A DNA stretch of 64,000 bases from Glandiceps talaboti (taxonomy: Eukaryota; Hemichordata; Enteropneusta; Spengelidae), in the NCBI RefSeq assembly GCF_964340395.1, contig NC_135549.1, forward strand, positions 31,997,332 through 32,061,331, given 5' to 3'. Below, one piece after another: positions 58,991 to 64,000 of the stretch. A program made the translations under genes and the position numbers. The notes beneath the pieces are model-generated. The model did not search any database and was not told the DNA's origin. It saw only the letters and a list, made by a program, of their open reading frames with translations. How positions within the stretch are numbered: position 1 is the stretch's first letter; the number at the start of each line of letters is the position of its first letter.

Positions 58991-61900
58991 CCTGTTTCCA
59001 TATACAACAACTAACGTTCGTCTGTAGTTGCACTGATACACATTCTGCTTACAAACCAATCAAAAGATTGTTAACTGTCTACATTTCTGTTTATAAATAA
59101 GTCGGATCGAGACAAACGTCTGTTAAAATAGTTTGAAACGCTATACATATCAAATGTGAGAGTTCGCCTCAGGATATGTTTTTGTCCCCAAAAGTTGCCA
59201 TTTAATCACAATTGAGTAATAAAGTCAGAAGTGCTCTTCCATCTATTGCCGTTCCTCCAGTCATTTTGACACAGGACCTTTCTCAATGTTTTTTATTATT
59301 ATTCACAACATACAAACGCATAATTTTCCTTGGAAGGTTTGCACATTGACTTTAGTATCCAGTTTTATGAATTCTCTACAAATTGTTCATAGCAGTATGA
59401 TATGAGATTCTATATACCTAGGTGCGTGTGGGGGTGTTGTTTCCGGTTAACGAGATGTGTGTGTGTGGGGGGGGGGGAGAGACGTTATCGTAACAGCTTC
59501 AATGTGTCCAATGAAAGAATCGAGTCATTTAGTGATCTGTGGGATTCAGTCAGTTCTTATTCAGTGCACATAAATGACATTTGGTTCACACTGGGCGTTT
59601 TTCCTTTCGTAATACAGAAAGGCAGTTCCATACCTTTTTAACACTCTCAATTGTGTATTTGTTCTCCCTTTGGCTCCAAACAGTCGACACCCACGGACAT
59701 CACACAAATACGGCTGGTCACTGACACTCGCAGCCTGAATTCAATAGGCAGTAAGGCGATATAGATAGTCACTCTGTCTTGGCTATATATTTGAATTGGA
59801 CACTCTACAATACTATTTTCAAACTTTTCTGATTGGTATACTTAAGTCACACAGTCGTTAGAAATCTGAAGACACAGATATAAGGTAAGCAGTATCAACT
59901 TATCTTGGTAAATTAATGTAGAATGTGTATCGACTAAGTAAATTCGTTTATTTTAACAATTTCTAGGTAATCAGCCCCATTGTTTAGTCATTTTAAAATA
60001 GTTATAGGAACAAAGTTCAGCGATTGGTCATTGTTGTGGTCTTATTAAACTAACCAAGTAGATTCAACTCCAAACAGTATGCAAGTGTATGTATACTCAT
60101 AGACTACACGAAATGATATTCTTCGAATTCATAGCTCTATGTGTTCCACCTATCAATGATCGAATGGATATTGCGAATCAAACTGCACGAACCCCGTACT
60201 TTAAGTCAAAGATCTACTACTGTATTGCCATTAAGTAACGTGACGTACACAGACTCCATGTCGTTTTCGCCGAGCGGTTCAAGTTCACCAGTATACTGGG
60301 CGGTACATGTCTGCTCAGACGATGAAAGGAAGGATAATGTCTTAGATGTATGGTAACCGTCGCCCACTGAAAACCATGAAATTGTAGGCTATATTTCGTT
60401 CATTTTGGTGGTGACGATGATGTACAATGAAAACCTGTTTACAAAATTAACGTTACTATCATAGCTTCCACCTATCCTCTTAAGTTACACCAGTGTGCCT
60501 ATAACTGTACGATATAACGATGATCGATTGCAAGTTCACACGATGTTATCGTTACATTCATTAACTGGTCAAACACCGTGTTATTTTCTTTCACGACATT
60601 ACTATTTGAGCTGTCATCGAGTTGAGAGGCATGGACTGTTTCACTGCCATGCATGCTGCTTAAACTAAAGTTCGTCGACATCCGTCACAACATTGGGTAG
60701 ACTTCACGTGTTGAAGTCGTCAGAGTATAATGAATGAATGCCTTCATATCAAATAGGGATATAATGTTACAGTTATTCTATCTATAAACATTATGTGATC
60801 AGACTATAGAGTAAAGAGTATACATTGAATACCTGTATGTAATGTGTGTATCTATCATAGGTGTGATATACTGAATTTAGTCGCATTATTGTATTTTCAC
60901 TCTGTTTGTTTGGTTGGTTGTTGTTGCTGTTTTTTGGGGGTTTTTTGTTTGTTTTTTCTTCTTTTTTTCTGTTTGTTTTTTTTTGGGGGGGTTGAAAGTT
61001 GCTTCATCCGGTTTCGATTCTCTCCTTAACCTTTTCGACATGCAGTTATTTTCTATGATTCATCTAATCTGTGTACTATTAGTACACCTGTCAAATGTCA
61101 TAGTACTTAGTTTTGTTTGCAGACACGTTGCACAGTATTCAGATAAATGATTCCGACAGTTTGCATACAGTCCAAAACTCTCAGTTTATCAAACGCTGTG
61201 TGGCACGTATTGATCATTTCCATGATGATTCTGACGACTGTAGCTACAATTATGTTACTATTTGTAACAACAGTCAAGTTCTATCACCATATAGAAACAG
61301 GACCAAGCAAGTTATATGTGCATGCCTCAACCCCACCATTTATTGATCGTCACCGAAAATTTCAGTCAACTGATAGGAAAGTTTAACACGAGCCTTGGAT
61401 TGCGATGGGTTCTTTTTACCGGCAGTAAAATTTGATGAATTCTTACGGCAACATTGATATGCCAATTTCAACAAAAGTAATACTAACGCAGAAAAAACCG
61501 AGAATTTGCCCGAAGTTGCTTTGTTATTCTCAACACATCTAAGTAAGTAAGAAACAAAGTCAAGCTGTCAGTGTGTAGAATTAATTCACACACTTTTCCA
61601 TAGTCTGTTTTTCTTCTAAGTAGCTCACCCTTTGGCGTGAAATTAAACCGCACGCTGCTTGTTTGTTTTGCGTTTTCTGTAATTCAATGTATTATTGTTC
61701 TTTCTATCACTAGCTGTGTTGTTTTACGTCTGTCTAGTCACTGGATGCCAAACTCCTCTACGTTCAAAACGAGTGTAGCAGTCACAATTGGAGCTAGTAT
61801 ACTGGCTATAATCACACTACGGCGTATGTCTACTCCTAGGAAATACGTGAGACCGTACTGTCGGCTCAACTATACAAAACAAACACATCTATCTCCTCAT

Positions 61901-62185
61901 AATTACCATCAATTCCAACAACTATTCGTCTCTGACCCTCAAGTCACACTTGTGAAAATGTTCAGTAATCCTCTTTAACGTTAAGGTTCGCTTTAGAAAC
62001 AGTCAGTCAAACGAGAGTCACTTTAACAGCTGTCGAGTTGAACTATTGGAACCCTCACATCCATGCATGTAATGAAAAGGCCAGATACATTGGTATGGTA
62101 ATACGTGAAACTGGTGATTACATCCCCACATAATGTATTTCACAACATACTCGTCAACACACAGTGCCTATCTTTTCTCCATATA
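58990..62185. other. Intergenic, no gene recognised; small frames with hydrophobic segments
   Basis: Unique sequence. Plus-strand frames at 61,147-61,386 and 61,637-61,978 each contain hydrophobic stretches long enough to span a membrane (for example VLIISMMILTTVATIMLLFV), but the second opens with GTG and neither matches a family I know. T/G-rich tract at 60,918-60,990 and G run at 59,466-59,477. Confidence 0.4.
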
Positions 62186-62189
62186 ATAT

Positions 62190-62625
62190 ATACTATATAG
62201 AACCACTAGAACTATATAGAAACACTAGTAAATATATAGTAATATAAGAACTATATAGAACCACAAGAACTATATAGAAACACTAGAACTATATAGAAAC
62301 ACTCGACCTATATAGAAACGCTAGAACTATATAGAAACACTAGAACTATATAGAATCACTAGAACTATATAGAAACACTTGACCTATATAGAAACGCTAG
62401 AACTATATAGAACCACTAGTAACTATTTAGAAACACTAGTAAATACATAGTAATATAAGAACTATATAGAACCACTAGAACTATATAGAAACACTAGAAC
62501 TATATAGAACCACTAGTAACTATATAGAAACACTAGTATATACATAGTAATATAAGAACTATATATAAACACTAGAACTATATAGAAAAACTTGACCTGT
62601 ATAGAAACGCTAGAACTACATAATG
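62190..62625. repeat. AT-rich minisatellite, about 19 bp x 22
   Basis: Units of AGAACTATATAGAAACACT with variants TCGACCTATATAGAAACGC and a longer TAGTAAATACATAGTAATAT that recurs, hinting at a higher-order pattern. Confidence 0.93.
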
Positions 62626-64000
62626 ATATGGATTACAGAGAATTTAACAAAACTTTGTCTGCATTTCAATGTTTTAAGAAATTTGTAGATTTTATACGTA
62701 AAGACAATCCAGGCCGTGATCATCGGTCAACAATTATGATAGTTCAAACTTCTAACAGATTTCACTGTCTGATGGTCAACTTTACGATCAAAAGCCCGAA
62801 TGATTAAGATTGCCAAATGTTCGGCCTACGCCTCAAAGGCTGACATTAAATTTTAAGGGGACTTGGTCAACAACTTGATACTTTCTCTATAATTAAGTGT
62901 GTTATGTCAGTTCATTGAAACATCATGCATTGCTGAAGCATATATAGTTTAGAAGAAAAACATATCACACCAAACAAGCATCGAAATTTGAATTACATAT
63001 ACGTCATTTGGGGTGTACTGAATGACGTCATGATTTCATCATTACATTCTTTATGTGTTAATGTTGCGATAGAAATGGGACGAATCGTTAAAAATTATCA
63101 GTTGCGTAAATGAGTCGAACAGGAACAATTCGACAGTAGCAAACTACATAAAAGGCAAGTTCCGAGCTTGCCATTCCGAGCTTGTTATCTTCATAAACTG
63201 AGTAAAGCATTCACTTCAACAACTGATTGTTTATAGGTAAATTAATAATGTTGTCAAAGTGAATACACTACACTCATACACAAGAAATGAGACGATAATG
63301 AATTCATTTGGTATTTATGGGTGATACTCTGACATCTAATGGCGTCAATCTAACTTTTTACAGATATCCCCACATATAAATGAACCACTGGCCTATATTA
63401 TGTGAAATGTCCTACCAACAAAGTATCCATTTCCCAGGTTGGCCTGTATGTAAATCTTAGACTATAGTGGTGTGAGATGTGATTAATATTAAAGTTGACT
63501 TACTAGGCGGTCAGAAAATAAATAATTTCTTGCACATACAATAAACAAATCAATCCTTCTAAAAATCAATCAATCAAAAAGTCAATCTTTCGTCATGAAA
63601 AGACACGGCGGATATTACCATATGATAATGTATTAGAGAGTCTTTACATATTAGGAGCTTTCATGAGAGGGAGATTGGGCCTGGAGAAATCAAACCTAGT
63701 ATTTTGCATATATGATAAAGTGTGATCCTCTCCGATTCCATCTTCTAAAACATGGCCGTCCCCAGTTTCATTCCCATATAGGATGACCCCCTTCAAATAG
63801 ATATAGAAAAAAAGTTAAATTGCTGACAGAAGAGCAAAGATATGCGAGTCTTAGAAGCAATGGTATAGGACTCTATTTCACAACTGCCACAATATTGATA
63901 CACTAATACCACCAATACCTACCAGTTCAATGTCCTGTAATAATTAAATCCTGTGTTTGAATCAGAGCTGAAGGCCAGAAGACTAAATGGGCGCATTACA
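62626..64000. other. Right edge, no gene recognised
   Basis: Unique AT-rich sequence. A 72-codon plus-strand frame runs from inside the 19-bp array to about 62,807 without a known motif. A short repeated GCAAGTTCCGAGCTTG/CATTCCGAGCTTG occurs near 63,150. Confidence 0.4.

Noticed and set aside
60499-60681. Minus-strand frame with possible N-glycosylation sites, as a receptor N-terminus
   Set aside because: Only 60 codons, no following transmembrane segments in any frame on that strand nearby.

Overview
This is an animal (metazoan) nuclear genome window. It carries two recognisable spliced genes with canonical GT-AG introns, set head to head, and everything else is intronic or intergenic DNA full of minisatellites and transposon remnants. 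The sequence is AT-rich, introns are 0.3-7 kb, and palindromic TACATGTA-type words are very common. That fits an invertebrate; I cannot name the species from the sequence alone.

Left half (about 1,590-22,650, minus strand): a NIMA-related kinase, clearly the NEK4 orthologue. I could place all 14 coding exons with consistent splice phases, giving a 797-residue protein. It has an N-terminal kinase domain (exons 1-5), a long Ser/Pro/Lys/Arg-rich disordered middle (exons 6-12) and a conserved C-terminal tail (exons 13-14). Its introns hold at least seven minisatellite arrays, a TA-flanked inverted-repeat element and a TTAA-flanked piggyBac-like MITE. One 55-bp array is built from the exon 10 / intron 10 splice junction itself.

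Centre (about 22,650-27,030): the shared upstream region of two divergent genes, interrupted by a 5'-truncated, frameshifted non-LTR retrotransposon (minus strand, about 23.1-26.2 kb) that keeps a nearly complete reverse transcriptase and a polyadenylation signal followed by an (ATT)n tail.

Right of centre (27,027-about 46,490, plus strand): ARPC4, the p20 subunit of the Arp2/3 actin-nucleating complex, complete in six coding exons and 168 residues. The first coding exon is only the ATG and the last is one Phe codon plus the stop. Its introns hold hairpin-headed dispersed repeats with nested MITEs, and arrays with 71-, 42-, 51-, 61-, about 119-, about 47-, 33- and 40-bp periods.

Far right (about 46.5-64 kb): no gene I can recognise. 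It contains arrays with 36-, 68-, 54-, 34- (about 97 copies, 3.3 kb), 26- (with a 192-bp higher-order period), 22-, 35- and 19-bp units, and one Penelope-like terminal fragment with a degenerate hammerhead-ribozyme-like core. Roughly a quarter of the window is tandem repeat, and most long open frames in it are artefacts of arrays whose unit is a multiple of three or lacks stops.
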